Of a stretch of 64,000 nt of DNA, positions 10,120 to 20,545 are shown in pieces; positions within the stretch are counted from its first letter, which is position 1; each line of letters opens with the position of its first letter. The notes under the pieces are model-generated. The model was not told the origin of the DNA. It saw only the letters and a program-made list of their open reading frames with translations, and did not search any database. A program made the position numbers and the translations under genes. The DNA comes from Histomonas meleagridis. Its lineage: Eukaryota > Parabasalia > Tritrichomonadida > Dientamoebidae. The DNA lies in NCBI GenBank assembly GCA_020186115.1, contig WSYJ01000013.1, positions 434,001 to 498,000 of the forward strand. The letters run 5' to 3'.

Positions 10120-10949
10120 TTAATCACTGTTTTCTTCAATAAGTTTTACAATATTTGAATGACCATTATTTGATGCAAGCATAAGAGCTGTTTGAAAATA
10201 TTTGATTAAGTTTTAAATACTTATTTTAAATATCATTTTATAGAAAAGAACTTTTAATAAAATATATTAACATCTTTAGCATTAATATCTATTTCATTTT
10301 GGTTAAGAAGTAAAGAAGCAATTTCATCATATCCAAGAATTGATGCAATCATTAAGGCAGTTTTAAATAAATTGATTAAATTCCAAATTTTATATTAAAA
10401 AATCAAATAACTAAAGTAAACTTCAAAAGAAAATCATAATCATCTTTTGTATTTATATCAATTTCTTTCTCAGTTATAAACAAATTGATAATATCATAGT
10501 GATTATTCTTCACTGCTAATAAAAACGCTTTATTAAATAATTTTAATAAATTCCAAATATAATTTCAAAATTTGAAGTAAAGTAAATTATCCAACAAAAA
10601 TAAAAAAACATCTCTAGCATTAATATCGGTTCCTTCATGATAGATAAATATCTTAACGATATCATAAAAACCATTTTGAGAAGCCCACATAATTGCTGTA
10701 AAAATTATATCAAAGAAACACCAAATATTATTATAAAATATTAAAACAACAAAACTAAAATTAAATAAAACATAAAATCATCAGCAATATTATTATCAAC
10801 ACCTTGTTGTTCCAAAATAAACTCTACAACATCAGTATAACCATTTATAGATGCAATAATAAGTGGTGTTTGAAATCACTTAAAATATCACCAAATACTA
10901 ACATAAAACATTAAAAAAAGAAAACAATTTTCAAATTATAAAAATAAAA
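10120..10949 (-). repeat. Ankyrin array 1: five 30-codon modules separated by about 80-nt spacers
   Basis: Continues the ankyrin gene that starts at 12122. The modules run TPLIIASINGYTDVV.., TAIMWASQNGFYDIV.., KAFLLAVKNNHYDII.., TALMIASILGYDEIA.. and TALMLASNNGHSNIV. The first four are exactly 30 codons from the Thr/Lys to the final Asp and have no stop. The last ends in KLIEENSD-stop at 10120, a natural-looking terminus. Spacers measure 80, 80, 78, 80 and 80 nt. Most end in (T)ATTTGG plus a 21-nt tail reading like x-L-x-K-L-F-x into the next module. Frame-0 stops occur in the spacers. If these are introns the gene is 10120-12122; otherwise the protein stops at 10911. Confidence 0.75.
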
Positions 10950-12122
10950 ATTTTTAGGATTAAAACTTATTCCTTCTTTTTCGATGATATAATCTAAAAG
11001 TTCAATGTTTCGTGATTCGACAGCAGACAACAAAATATTTTTCGGCATTTTATATCTTTTTAATAAATATTTAATCAAGAATAAGTTACCAACTTTTGAT
11101 GCTTCATGTATAAACATTTGATTAAGTTTCATTCCTTTATCTTCTAGATATGAAAAAATATTAAATTCATTATATAAAATACATTTCTTTCCTAATTCAT
11201 TTAAATCTTTAACTTCTAGTTTTTTATCTTCGTAAAGATAATGGAAAATATCATTTCGATGAAATTTAATTGCTGTTTCATATGCTTCATTTAAAGATGA
11301 ATTCTTTTGTTCACATAAATGAAATATTTCGATGTTTCCACCAGCAATAGCATATTTACATGTATTTGTTAAATCAGAACTATTTAACATTAAATATTTA
11401 AAACATTTTATTGATGCAAAGAATGCTGAATAATCAATTAATGAAACATTCATAGTATTAATGAAAGAAAATCTTTCATATAGTGATGGTTGAATCTTTT
11501 GATTAAAATCGAAATTGTTTTTTGTTGAAATTTCTTGAAGTTTTTCAATTTCATCATTCCGAATTATTTTTGCAATTTCTAATTGATTTATCCCTTCAGA
11601 AACAAATTTCTTATGAAGACTCCAATTATCTCTTCGTAAGTCATCAAAATTATTAAAAAATTCTTCTTTAAATCGTGATGAAATTTTTAATCGTTCTGTT
11701 TCTTCAATTTTTTTATATTGTGCAAAATATAAAATAGGCTTATCTTCAACAACTTTAGACTTTATTAATTTGTTTTTGATCATTTCTTCAATGAGATAAT
11801 AAGATTCTTGTGAATTCTTATCAAAAAGAAATTGAGAAAATATTTGGAATAAACCTTTTTCTATTTTCTTTTTCTTTTTTTCTTTAGTATTAATTAATTT
11901 AATGAAGTTAATAAATGTTTTAGCTTGGTCAATTTGTGAAGAAAAAGATTCATAAATTAAATTGCAAAGAATTAGATTAAAGGTATCTACAAAATTTGGA
12001 TTAAATAAATCCATTATCGTTTGAACAGATAATTCAATATTAGATTCGTGTAAACCAAACACAATTTCTTGAAGAGTTTTAAGAAATTCTATTTGCTTCT
12101 TGTTTGCTGATTTCTTTTTCAT
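10911..12122 (-). CDS. Ankyrin-repeat protein with trichomonad N-terminal domain (DUF3447 type)
   Basis: 403 residues as one open frame. The N-terminal half is helical, beginning MKKKSANKKQIEFLKTLQ and including IMDLFNPNFVDTFNLILCNLIYESF. It is followed by the signature block ...RDNWSLHKKFVSEGINQLEIAKIIRNDEIEKLQE and LYERFSFINTMNVSLIDYSAFFASIKCFKYLML, which matches the DUF3447 ankyrin family greatly expanded in trichomonads. Degenerate ankyrin helices follow. The frame then runs into the first spacer of array 1 and stops there. The frame opens at a TTG; the ATG at 12122 is the plausible start. Ankyrin families of this kind are thought to bind proteins; no specific role is known. The gene at 34613 is a close relative. 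Confidence 0.8.
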   Translation of the reverse strand: MKKKSANKKQIEFLKTLQEIVFGLHESNIELSVQTIMDLFNPNFVDTFNLILCNLIYESFSSQIDQAKTFINFIKLINTKEKKKKKIEKGLFQIFSQFLFDKNSQESYYLIEEMIKNKLIKSKVVEDKPILYFAQYKKIEETERLKISSRFKEEFFNNFDDLRRDNWSLHKKFVSEGINQLEIAKIIRNDEIEKLQEISTKNNFDFNQKIQPSLYERFSFINTMNVSLIDYSAFFASIKCFKYLMLNSSDLTNTCKYAIAGGNIEIFHLCEQKNSSLNEAYETAIKFHRNDIFHYLYEDKKLEVKDLNELGKKCILYNEFNIFSYLEDKGMKLNQMFIHEASKVGNLFLIKYLLKRYKMPKNILLSAVESRNIELLDYIIEKEGISFNPKNFYFYNLKIVFFF

Positions 12123-12344
12123 AAAAATATGAACACAGCTTCTCAATTTACTTTATTCATGAAGAATGTTGTTTTTCCTCTTATGAATTTATTACATAAT
12201 AGAAATCACAAATGGTTACATAATATCAAATGTTTCAAATTTTAAAATTTATTTAAATTATTTAGAATTATCTCAAAAACTCACAAAAATGCAACTATGT
12301 TCATACTCTAAGAAATCAGAAAAGCCAAATCGTGGGCAATTTAA

Positions 12345-12575
12345 GCGATTGTTGTTATTGCTGTTTGCTTAGCTTTTGTCGCTTTAATTATAATTTCATT
12401 ACTTATTGTGTTGTTAATTCGTATACGAAATAAAAAACAGAAAAGTAATGAAAACGAAACCGAAAGTTCGGAACAAAATGAAATGGAAACAATGAATACA
12501 TATGTAACAACAACATCAATAACAAATATTGAAGAAGGCGATTTTAAAGAGGATAAATTTAATGCACAAATATAA
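12345..12575 (+). pseudogene. Relic: C-terminal membrane anchor and tail of a surface protein
   Basis: A 76-codon open stretch with no start. It has a strong transmembrane helix (AIVVIAVCLAFVALIIISLL), a basic stop-transfer (RIRNKKQK) and an acidic cytoplasmic tail ending EEGDFKEDKFNAQI-stop. Trichomonad surface proteins, including BspA-type ones and the 52157-55063 protein in this window, end this way. A stop lies directly upstream. A different frame gives MQLCSYSKKSEKPNRGQ just before it, as if one frame had been broken by an indel. No ectodomain is present. The regions 12123-12344 and 12576-12818 around it hold nothing else that I recognise. Confidence 0.55.
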
Positions 12576-12818
12576 TTATATTGTAATTAAAACACATTAA
12601 AATATTTTTTTAATCAATTCTGAGCTGAAGCCAAATACTGATTTTTATCATTGCAAATAATCAACAAACAACAAAATGAATTTCTTTAGCGAAGCATCGA
12701 AACATATATTACAATGTTGCAACAACAAAAGAATTTCCTTCGCACCAAACATTTCGCATTCGAATGTCTTTAACAAATATTTTTAACATTAACTTTTTAT
12801 TTATTTTGAAGATATAAT

Positions 12819-15572
12819 TTATAACTGGAACCTGAACCCATTAAATTGGTCGCTGTTGAACATATTTGTTTGTATCATTCCTCCGCCGTTGAACAAGATA
12901 TCATTCATTCTAAACTTTTTGCTTGAGAACAATTTCTCGTCTCCCGGGGACACTCTATTCATCACAATCAAGAAGTCCTTTAATGCCTGTTGGAAGTCAT
13001 CTTTATTTTGTTCCACAGCCAAACGGTTCAACAATTTTGTGAAGTTTACGAAAAGTCCCTCTTCAGGTTCTTCTACTTCACATCTTTGTAATGAACCAAT
13101 TATTAATGATAACCATTCTTCTGATTGCATATTTTGATTTACTAGGAAGCTACAAATTTTAAACAATAATTTGGAGTAATAATCGAACACTGACTTATGC
13201 ATTGAGTCGAACATAGCGAAGAATATTGCAGAACATAATTCGACGCCATAAGTATTTAACAATTGATAAAACACAGGTGTATCTAATTCACGGAACACTC
13301 TAATCAAAGCTTTCACAGAAGATATATTAATTTCACGGTCAAAGTTTGTTAATGCTTCAATACATAAACGAATGAACCAATCAAAGTCTACTTTCGATCC
13401 TTTAAATCGTGAAATTAATGTTAAAACTTCAGATAATAATGGTGGCTCATATTGTAACGCTGGTAATATAAAACAATTATAGATTTGTTCCCAACTTTCA
13501 CCTAAATCTGGAAATATTTGTCTTAAGTTACATAAAAACGTGAAATAACTTGGAAGTATTTGTTGTCGTGCTAAACATAAATCAATTATTTCATAAATTC
13601 GTTGTTTATCTGTATCGAAATCTAATGCATAAAAACATGAAAAGATTGTGTTTAAGATACAATCAATTGATTCCGGAGTTTTAGTTTGATCTGGAATTAT
13701 AATTTTTGCAATGTTTAATACTTGTGGATATATAAATGGTACAATTTTTTGATATATTTGTTTCCGTTCATTATCTTTAAGATAATCCAAATTTGCACAT
13801 TCACTAATAATTATTAATGAGGTTTCAACTATATAACCATTCGAATCAGATAATGCATCACTAACACTCTTAAACATTTGTTGATAATATTGTACGACTG
13901 AATCAGATTGAATTGTTTGTAATATTGATATAATACATTGATACATTCGGATTGAAGATTCTCGTGATAATTGATGTATAAAGAATTCAGTTTGTGATAT
14001 TAATTCTTCAGTAAATTCCATTTCATTCTTTATAAATAATTCCGGATGATGTTGTGCTGTATATAAATATGCATAAGATGCTGCATTACAAACATGTTCA
14101 TTCGAGTCTTGTAAACATTGATTACAATATTCAATGAATTTAGGAAATAAATCCATCGAAAATAAAAATGTTGAAGCACGACTTAATCCATATAAAAATG
14201 CTAAATGATATTTCGAATTATCACTTGAAGTAGAATCAAATCGAATTTCTCCTTCTGGTAATAACTCTTGGATTAATGTATTAATTTCACCCATTTCTTG
14301 CGTAGATGCACGTACAAGTTCTTGACATCCTAATGCATAACATAATGATGGTGAAGGATTTTGTTGTCCTAAGAATTGAAACATTGTTTGATAATCATAT
14401 TCGACCCATTTAGCCCAACAATTACGTGCTTCTTCTTGAAGAATACCATCTTCATTGATAGCAAATTGTAAGTTCAAATATAATGATTGTCGAATTGATC
14501 CTATTAATGGAAGAAAGAATGGCGATATATGATTCATATGTGAATCAGAACCAATTTGTTCATTCGTAAGTTGTATTCCGATTTGTGACCAAATTAACCA
14601 AAACTTTCGTGTGATTAAATCAGTTGGTAATGATAAAATGACTTGGAATAAATGATTTAAATGTTGTGCCATTGGACTTCCAATAATATGTTCTAATAAT
14701 GAAAATAATGGATGTAAATACTTATAAAAGATCTTTTGTAAAAAAATAATCGACTTATTATATGTAGTAATCGATTGTTCACTATCAATATATTTAACTG
14801 TCGCAAAAGTTTCTAATAAAATAGAATAATGATGATGAAAACAGCGGACAGAATCTGTACGCTTTAAAAATATGGTCGTCAAGCATTTAAGTGATAAATC
14901 AATCGTGTTCCTGTTGGCTAAAAATGCTGTACATAAAAGAGTAATAACATTGCCATTAATTAATTGCATGGGACACCATGATAAAATTGCACTAAATGCA
15001 CTTAACGCTGGAATATGAAAGTCGGGATTATTTAGCGCATTTTGAATACGTAAATATAACTTCTCTGCGCGTTGCTGTTGTCGTAATTGATTTCGAAGTG
15101 ATTGGCGGCGATTTTCTGTAATGTTTGGAGACTCTTCAATATCATTTAAAAATGATTCTAAAAGTGCAAACGTTTGTGCTGTGTCTTCTTCTGGTAAAAT
15201 TAACTGTGAAAAACCTTCCCATATTTCAGGCCATTCATATAATGCGATATGTGAAAGTGATCTACATAAGGCATAGATGGTAGGAATATGGTTGGATGTA
15301 TGCATCTTTTGATATATTAATTGTCTAATTGGTTCTTTAGTTTCATCATCAATTTTATTCCACATAAATGGGATTTTATGATCCATAATTGTAGCTGCAA
15401 AGAAATCTGCAGAAGGATCATTTCCTTTGGAAATTACTTCACATGCAATAAGTATACAATTATCATCAGATTCCCATGCATTAAGTAGTTCTAAAGCACC
15501 TTGCATACCATCAACATTACCTTGAGAAACAATTTGGGCAGCATTCACGATTGATTCAATTGTTACTGTCAT
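12819..15572 (-). CDS. Exportin (CRM1/XPO1-like karyopherin)
   Basis: A 917-residue HEAT-repeat protein from Met36 of the longest frame. The N terminus (ESIVNAAQIVSQGNVDGMQGALELLNAWESDD) fits the importin-beta N-terminal pattern of paired helices. The segments ALYEWPEIWEGF and the exportin-like LCYALGCQELV support the XPO1/exportin branch. Such proteins export cargo with Ran-GTP through nuclear pores. An upstream ATG at 15677 is also in frame, but its 35 extra residues (MYNCYDMEKNCC...) are Cys-rich and unlike karyopherins. A TCACTTCACT initiator-like stretch lies between the two ATGs, so 15572 is preferred. I cannot tell CRM1 from its close relatives by eye. Confidence 0.65.
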   Translation of the reverse strand: MTVTIESIVNAAQIVSQGNVDGMQGALELLNAWESDDNCILIACEVISKGNDPSADFFAATIMDHKIPFMWNKIDDETKEPIRQLIYQKMHTSNHIPTIYALCRSLSHIALYEWPEIWEGFSQLILPEEDTAQTFALLESFLNDIEESPNITENRRQSLRNQLRQQQRAEKLYLRIQNALNNPDFHIPALSAFSAILSWCPMQLINGNVITLLCTAFLANRNTIDLSLKCLTTIFLKRTDSVRCFHHHYSILLETFATVKYIDSEQSITTYNKSIIFLQKIFYKYLHPLFSLLEHIIGSPMAQHLNHLFQVILSLPTDLITRKFWLIWSQIGIQLTNEQIGSDSHMNHISPFFLPLIGSIRQSLYLNLQFAINEDGILQEEARNCWAKWVEYDYQTMFQFLGQQNPSPSLCYALGCQELVRASTQEMGEINTLIQELLPEGEIRFDSTSSDNSKYHLAFLYGLSRASTFLFSMDLFPKFIEYCNQCLQDSNEHVCNAASYAYLYTAQHHPELFIKNEMEFTEELISQTEFFIHQLSRESSIRMYQCIISILQTIQSDSVVQYYQQMFKSVSDALSDSNGYIVETSLIIISECANLDYLKDNERKQIYQKIVPFIYPQVLNIAKIIIPDQTKTPESIDCILNTIFSCFYALDFDTDKQRIYEIIDLCLARQQILPSYFTFLCNLRQIFPDLGESWEQIYNCFILPALQYEPPLLSEVLTLISRFKGSKVDFDWFIRLCIEALTNFDREINISSVKALIRVFRELDTPVFYQLLNTYGVELCSAIFFAMFDSMHKSVFDYYSKLLFKICSFLVNQNMQSEEWLSLIIGSLQRCEVEEPEEGLFVNFTKLLNRLAVEQNKDDFQQALKDFLIVMNRVSPGDEKLFSSKKFRMNDILFNGGGMIQTNMFNSDQFNGFRFQL

Positions 15573-15706
15573 TGATCTAAAACTGACCCAGAAAAGTGAC
15601 AGTGAAGTGAGTTGGCAATTTGTTAACGTACTCAAATCACGACAACAGTTTTTTTCCATATCGTAGCAGTTATACATTGAAAATCAACGGTTATTTCTCT
15701 ATCGTA

Positions 15707-18154
15707 CTATAAATTATTTTTTAAAGCAATTTGAAGAATTTTGGAATATTTATAATTATTTATTTTAATATAATTCATTGCTTCTTGAAGTAAATCATCA
15801 TCAACTAATAGAATAGAATTTACTTTATTTTGATCTTTAATTATTAAGAAAATACTTAAAGAAAGGATATTATAATTCACAATTTGTAATGAACTTCCAA
15901 AGAAATTTAATATTTTAGTAATTCCGTCAAAGTTTTCCCATTCAACAAATTCATTTTCGAATAATTCTATTGCTTCTTTCAAATCGAATTTTATTGTCAC
16001 AGAATTCTCATTAAAATAAGAAAAGAAATTTATTGATTTGTTATAAGTAAAAACAAAACAACGAATAAATTTCTTTTCGACAATACACTTTATAATAAGT
16101 TCTTCATCATCGATAAACTTTGGATGATTATCAACTAGACTTAAAAAAGTTTTATAATTTAAATTTATTAAGAAATTTGTTCTAAATTTTTTAGGTATTA
16201 AAGGATATATTTTATCCCAATTTATTTTTATTTCATTATAAAACAAATTTAAATTTTCTTTTTTAAGATTTGGTAAAACATTAACAAATGTTTCAGCAAT
16301 TAAACCAGGCTGAACATATTCATCCAAAAAATTAATAACATTTTGTGTAATATTATATACAAAAGATAAATGAAATGTTTCGAATAAAACATATTTGAAA
16401 TATTCTTTTTTTCGATATGAATTCAATAATAATTCTAATGTTTCTTTTTCGTTTAAACTATTTATTAATATATAACAACCAAATCGATAAGGATCTAATG
16501 CAAATTTACCAAATTCTAATTCCTTAGGGCTAAATAATATGTTTCCATTTGTTAATATTCCATTACATTGTAGTTTCATTATTAAGCTTTTTATATTAAT
16601 ATATATAAAGTTCTCCGATCTCATAAAGATAATTGGTGGAGAATCAAATTGAAATGCATAAATTACATCTGTACAAATGAATTGTTTTAGTTTTATATTA
16701 TATATATCACCATCATCATAATATATAATTGGTGATTCATTATCATAATAAAATGCATTTCGAATTTTCTCATTCGAATGTTTATGATTAAAACTTATGT
16801 AATATTTACCACATTTTAATAAGTCTTTTTTAATTTCATCTTCAAATAATTGGATAATTGTATAATGATATGGATTTGTAACTATCATTTGTTTATCAAA
16901 GACTGAAATAGTTTCAGGTGAATAATGGAAATTTGTTTTTAATATTATATTTAACTCATAAATATCAAATATTGTAATGATATCTTTCGAAAATATTACT
17001 ATAAATTCATTGAATATATTAATGTTTTGTATATTAATTTCAATGATTTTCGATATCGTTTTATCTTTATATATTACTAAAAATTGGTTTGGCGTAGAAA
17101 TTAGTAGGATATCTAAATCAGAATGATATGAAACATTTGTTATTGGATAAAATCCACTTTTACTATTAAAAACCGTCTTCGATAGAATCGCATCAATTAC
17201 TTGATGTGCTGAAAAGATGAATTGTGATTTGACTTTAATGAAGCCAATAAATCTTATTGACTCTTGATCTTTATAAATAATTCGATTAGTGTTTGGTTCA
17301 TAACAAAATATAAACCCTTTTTTAACATTTGGAAATGTGACTTTATATATTGAGTAATTATCATAGTAAATTATAATTTCTCCTTCTTCATTTATTAAGA
17401 TTAAATAATTATCATGAATAACCCATTCCATATATATTATTGGAATTCTTCGTGGTGATTTATATAGTTCAAATGGCGCAATTTTCTTTGGACTACAATT
17501 GATTAATAGTATTTTATTATTTTCTTCAACACAAATTAGATTTCGTTTTGAACTATATGATGTTAAATGTATATTATTAATTGGTATGCTTTTGATTAAT
17601 GGCTTAAAATTCTTTTGAAATGATGATAAATCAAGTGATAAAAAACTTGGAGTTCCATTGATTATACATGTAATTGTAGATGGTGGAGAAAATGTTGCAT
17701 AACGAATAATTGAAGCTTCGTCAGAAATTTTTGCTTGGTATTTAATGGATCCATCTATGTTTATAAAAAAGAGATCTGATTGAGTTGTGAATATACCAAC
17801 ACAATTAAAGGCAACAAATGTGGTTGAAATTATACGAGAAATATTAACTTCTTGGATTTTATTAAATGAATTGTTTGTGAGTTTAGATATGAAGATTCTT
17901 CCTGATGAAGTTCCAAATGCTATATTTTCTTGATCAAACCATTGAACCCAAGTATTTGGACCATATTCATGCAGTGATTCCTGTGAACGCTTAATTTCAG
18001 TTATTTGCTTTATTGAATATGATAATGAATCACGAATTGAAACCGAATCGCAAGTTAAACATGCTAAAATTGGAATAGTTGGGTTAGGAGCAAAGGCAAT
18101 AATTGATGTGTTTTTTTCTATTTCAAAATCTTCAAAAGGGAAAATTCCATCCAT
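15707..18154 (-). CDS. RIC1-like protein (Rab6 GEF complex partner) with beta-propeller
   Basis: 815 residues. The first 450 or so form WD-like beta strands. The start (IIAFAPNPTIPILACLTCDSVSIRD, then NTWVQWFDQENIAFGTSSGRIFI) follows RIC1 (ILAVLTAARLSIW, then WRPDSTMIAVSTANGYILF). The C-terminal 250 residues are alpha-solenoid, with ETLELLLNSYRKKEYFKYVLFETFHLSF resembling the RIC1 domain. RIC1 with RGP1 activates Rab6 at the Golgi in yeast and animals. The ATG is preceded by GACGATACATAAGAGAT, a variant of the CGATA motif. An alternative is another propeller-solenoid trafficking protein such as a VPS-class subunit. Confidence 0.5.
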   Translation of the reverse strand: MDGIFPFEDFEIEKNTSIIAFAPNPTIPILACLTCDSVSIRDSLSYSIKQITEIKRSQESLHEYGPNTWVQWFDQENIAFGTSSGRIFISKLTNNSFNKIQEVNISRIISTTFVAFNCVGIFTTQSDLFFINIDGSIKYQAKISDEASIIRYATFSPPSTITCIINGTPSFLSLDLSSFQKNFKPLIKSIPINNIHLTSYSSKRNLICVEENNKILLINCSPKKIAPFELYKSPRRIPIIYMEWVIHDNYLILINEEGEIIIYYDNYSIYKVTFPNVKKGFIFCYEPNTNRIIYKDQESIRFIGFIKVKSQFIFSAHQVIDAILSKTVFNSKSGFYPITNVSYHSDLDILLISTPNQFLVIYKDKTISKIIEINIQNINIFNEFIVIFSKDIITIFDIYELNIILKTNFHYSPETISVFDKQMIVTNPYHYTIIQLFEDEIKKDLLKCGKYYISFNHKHSNEKIRNAFYYDNESPIIYYDDGDIYNIKLKQFICTDVIYAFQFDSPPIIFMRSENFIYINIKSLIMKLQCNGILTNGNILFSPKELEFGKFALDPYRFGCYILINSLNEKETLELLLNSYRKKEYFKYVLFETFHLSFVYNITQNVINFLDEYVQPGLIAETFVNVLPNLKKENLNLFYNEIKINWDKIYPLIPKKFRTNFLINLNYKTFLSLVDNHPKFIDDEELIIKCIVEKKFIRCFVFTYNKSINFFSYFNENSVTIKFDLKEAIELFENEFVEWENFDGITKILNFFGSSLQIVNYNILSLSIFLIIKDQNKVNSILLVDDDLLQEAMNYIKINNYKYSKILQIALKNNL

Positions 18155-18571
18155 ATCTCTTATGTATCGTCATTTACTTCACTTTTTCACTGAATACAAA
18201 TGTGAAGCGAATAAACGTTCTTAAACGTTCTCCTTTTATTCATTACATCAAACAATCGACTGCAGTGAAAAAACTGTAGAACGACACCTCAATATAACCC
18301 ACGTCTACACTTTGTATTATTAAATTTTTTTCGATTTAATTTTGTAATTTTCGCAATATTCCTGTTTTCACTTCACTAAGGAGTGATTGTGTTAACGTTA
18401 ACACAAAAAAATCATTTTTTTATCGATTTTCTTGCCGTTCTATCTTTCGATATGTTTCACGCGAACTTCAAAACCCCGAATTTTTGAATCAAACATTAGA
18501 TGGAGTTTGCCATTTACTTGAGAAGAAGCACATCATTCGCTTGGAGTAAAAACGATAATTTTTGATTTTTT
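18155..18571. promoter_or_regulatory. Upstream region with AACGTT sites and a 20-bp palindrome
   Basis: About 400 bp without a gene. Two AAACGTTCT copies lie near 18208-18226. A perfect 20-bp palindrome (TTGTGTTAACGTTAACACAA) is at 18387-18406. AACGTT resembles Myb-type sites; the trichomonad core element M3 is a Myb-type site, though the match to its published consensus is partial. Confidence 0.4.
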
Positions 18572-18847
18572 TTACTTAAATTTATGAAATTTCATGATTA
18601 AATTTCTGATCGTAAATGGAGTGAAAACAGTTTTTTTATGTAATGGTATAGCTTGATCTTTATAAATAGATCCGAACACTCTTATTTTAAGCTTACACCA
18701 GATAAAATACCCATACGGGCGTATAAATTTAAAGGAATCGTATTTCCAGGGCATAACGGTCGTCATAAACGGTCCCATCCATGGTAAAAGCCCGCCGAAA
18801 ACTGGAATACTCGCCAATAATATTATCCCCGCCAAAATTGACATCAC
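18572..18847 (-). CDS. Hydrophobic 91-residue protein of unknown, possibly mobile, origin
   Basis: It starts MMSILAGIILLASIPVFGG, a single hydrophobic helix or signal anchor, followed by LLPWMGPFMTTVMPWKYDSF and a basic C-terminal part. I do not recognise it. Base composition is less A+T-rich than in neighbouring genes, and codons such as GCC, GGC and ACG are used freely. A 31-bp piece of this frame (18733-18763, encoding TTVMPWKYDS) recurs inverted at 20515-20545. It lies head to head with a broken frame at 18903, only 55 bp apart. These signs fit a decayed transposon or virus-like element such as a Maverick, but nothing seen proves that. Confidence 0.35.
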   Translation of the reverse strand: MMSILAGIILLASIPVFGGLLPWMGPFMTTVMPWKYDSFKFIRPYGYFIWCKLKIRVFGSIYKDQAIPLHKKTVFTPFTIRNLIMKFHKFK

Positions 18848-18902
18848 AAAACAATTATTTGAATTCTTTTCTTATATCAGACACAGATAATTTTAAATTA
18901 CA

Positions 18903-19299
18903 ATGGATCGTAATCGCGCTATTACTCTTCAAGATATAGAGATAGGATATGTTTCAATTATGAGTGCATTTTTACCAATTACTATAACAGAAAGGATAAA
19001 ACACTTTACAACATTTATTAAATCAATACAACAATGTTTTATATATATATATGTTCAACCATAAACAAAAAACAAGATCCAACAAATTAATTATGATATT
19101 CCACCGATCATTGCAGAAGAATATAGTAATGTTGATGAAATCAAAACCCTTCGTGACGCGGTGCGTTTTTTGGTATTCGTACAATGGTATTATCATCCAT
19201 GAAAAAGAATATTACCCTGATGCACAGAAAGATCACCCTTTTTTGTATGTTAAGCCAAAAATAACGTATTTTTTGATCATTTTTCTTCAATATTATTAA
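18903..19299 (+). pseudogene. Broken frame of unknown origin, possible mobile-element gene
   Basis: It begins MDRNRAITLQDIEIGYVSIM and continues SAFLPITITERIKHFTTFIKS to a stop at 19064. It resumes as NYDIPPIIAEEYSNVDEIKT, then LRDAVRFLVFVQWYYHP, to a stop at 19202. It then continues in another frame as HEKEYYPDAQKDHPFLYVKPK to 19299. The three pieces look like one protein cut by small indels. G+C-rich codons near 19155 differ from the A+T-rich surroundings. No family recognised. Confidence 0.4.
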
Positions 19300-20342
19300 A
19301 TGACGAAATCAGCCAAATGTGATGTTATTTCCTTTCAAGTTATTTTAAAAGTTAATAAACATCTTTTAATATTATTATAAAATAACATTCTAATTTTTAA
19401 TATATATATAAATATTTTTCACCACTCAAATTATATAAGGAATATAAAAATAAGATTTATCATCTATCATGTAGATATTGAAATTTGATTTTTTATATAA
19501 TAAAACATAATACGAATTTTTAATGTAGTGTACGTACACTACTATGTAGTATTTATACTATATAATATAATAGTAATAATATATATAATAGTAATAATCA
19601 TGATATTAGCATATATCATACCAGAAGCTTATAAAAAATTTATTTAATTTATTTTATTCACTGATTCAAATATAATTTACACTACTATTTATTTATTATT
19701 TGATATTGTTTACACATTATAATAGTAGTTTGATATTGTTCACACTACTATATCAAAAAATAAAATCAGAAATGTAGATTTTGTTATACGCTGATGTGAT
19801 AATTATATGAATTTTTTTTTGTGCTATATAAGTTGACTAAAACCAGAATGAAAATATTATAGCTTATACCTAATTACATATAGTTAATCTCACAATTTAT
19901 GGATATACACACTGACACACATAGACCCACTCGATGAAATTAATCAACTTATATTTGTTTTTTATATAAATTATTATTTATTTGACAACGAAATTGTTAA
20001 TCTTAATTTTTATTTTATCAAAACAAATTTTGATCATGTGATATCACATATGTTATATATATTTCATAAAGAATATATAATAAATTAAAAAAAATACGAA
20101 TTAAACGATTCATACATATATCTAATCAAATTAGAATTCAACAAAATTTTTATTATATTCTATTTCATCTGTATTAATAGACAATTTTTTGCTGCATTTA
20201 TATTAATATACGAAATATATATTTGATTTTATACACATAAACAAAGTTCACATGTTTATGATTGTTACGATAATAAAATACTTTCAATCTTAGATATACA
20301 AGATGATTTATGAAATTGGATTTTTTTTATTCAATTTTGATC

Positions 20343-20463
20343 AATGCAAAACGACAATTATCGCATTCAATTTTTTTAATTTAATTTTATATGATGCAAA
20401 ACGGCACTAATCGTATTCAATTTTATTAATTTAATTTCACTTGGCGGAAAGAGTCACTTATCG
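20343..20463. repeat. Minisatellite, 50-bp unit, about 2.4 copies
   Basis: Units start at 20343, 20393 and 20443. Shared core: (G)ATGCAAAACGRCA then MTTATCGYATTCAATTTT or close variants. The third copy is truncated and more diverged (GGCGGAAAGAGTCACTTATCG). Confidence 0.7.
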
Positions 20464-20514
20464 AAAAAAAATCAAAGAATTTGAAAGCATAAACTATACA
20501 ATAAATCAATGGAA

Positions 20515-20545
20515 ACGACCGTTATGCCCTGGAAATACGATTCCT
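20515..20545 (+). repeat. 31-bp inverted duplicate of part of the 18572-18847 frame
   Basis: Identical to the reverse complement of 18733-18763. It encodes the same TTVMPWKYDS peptide in the plus direction, after which similarity is lost. It is a fragment of a second copy of that gene. Confidence 0.8.
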
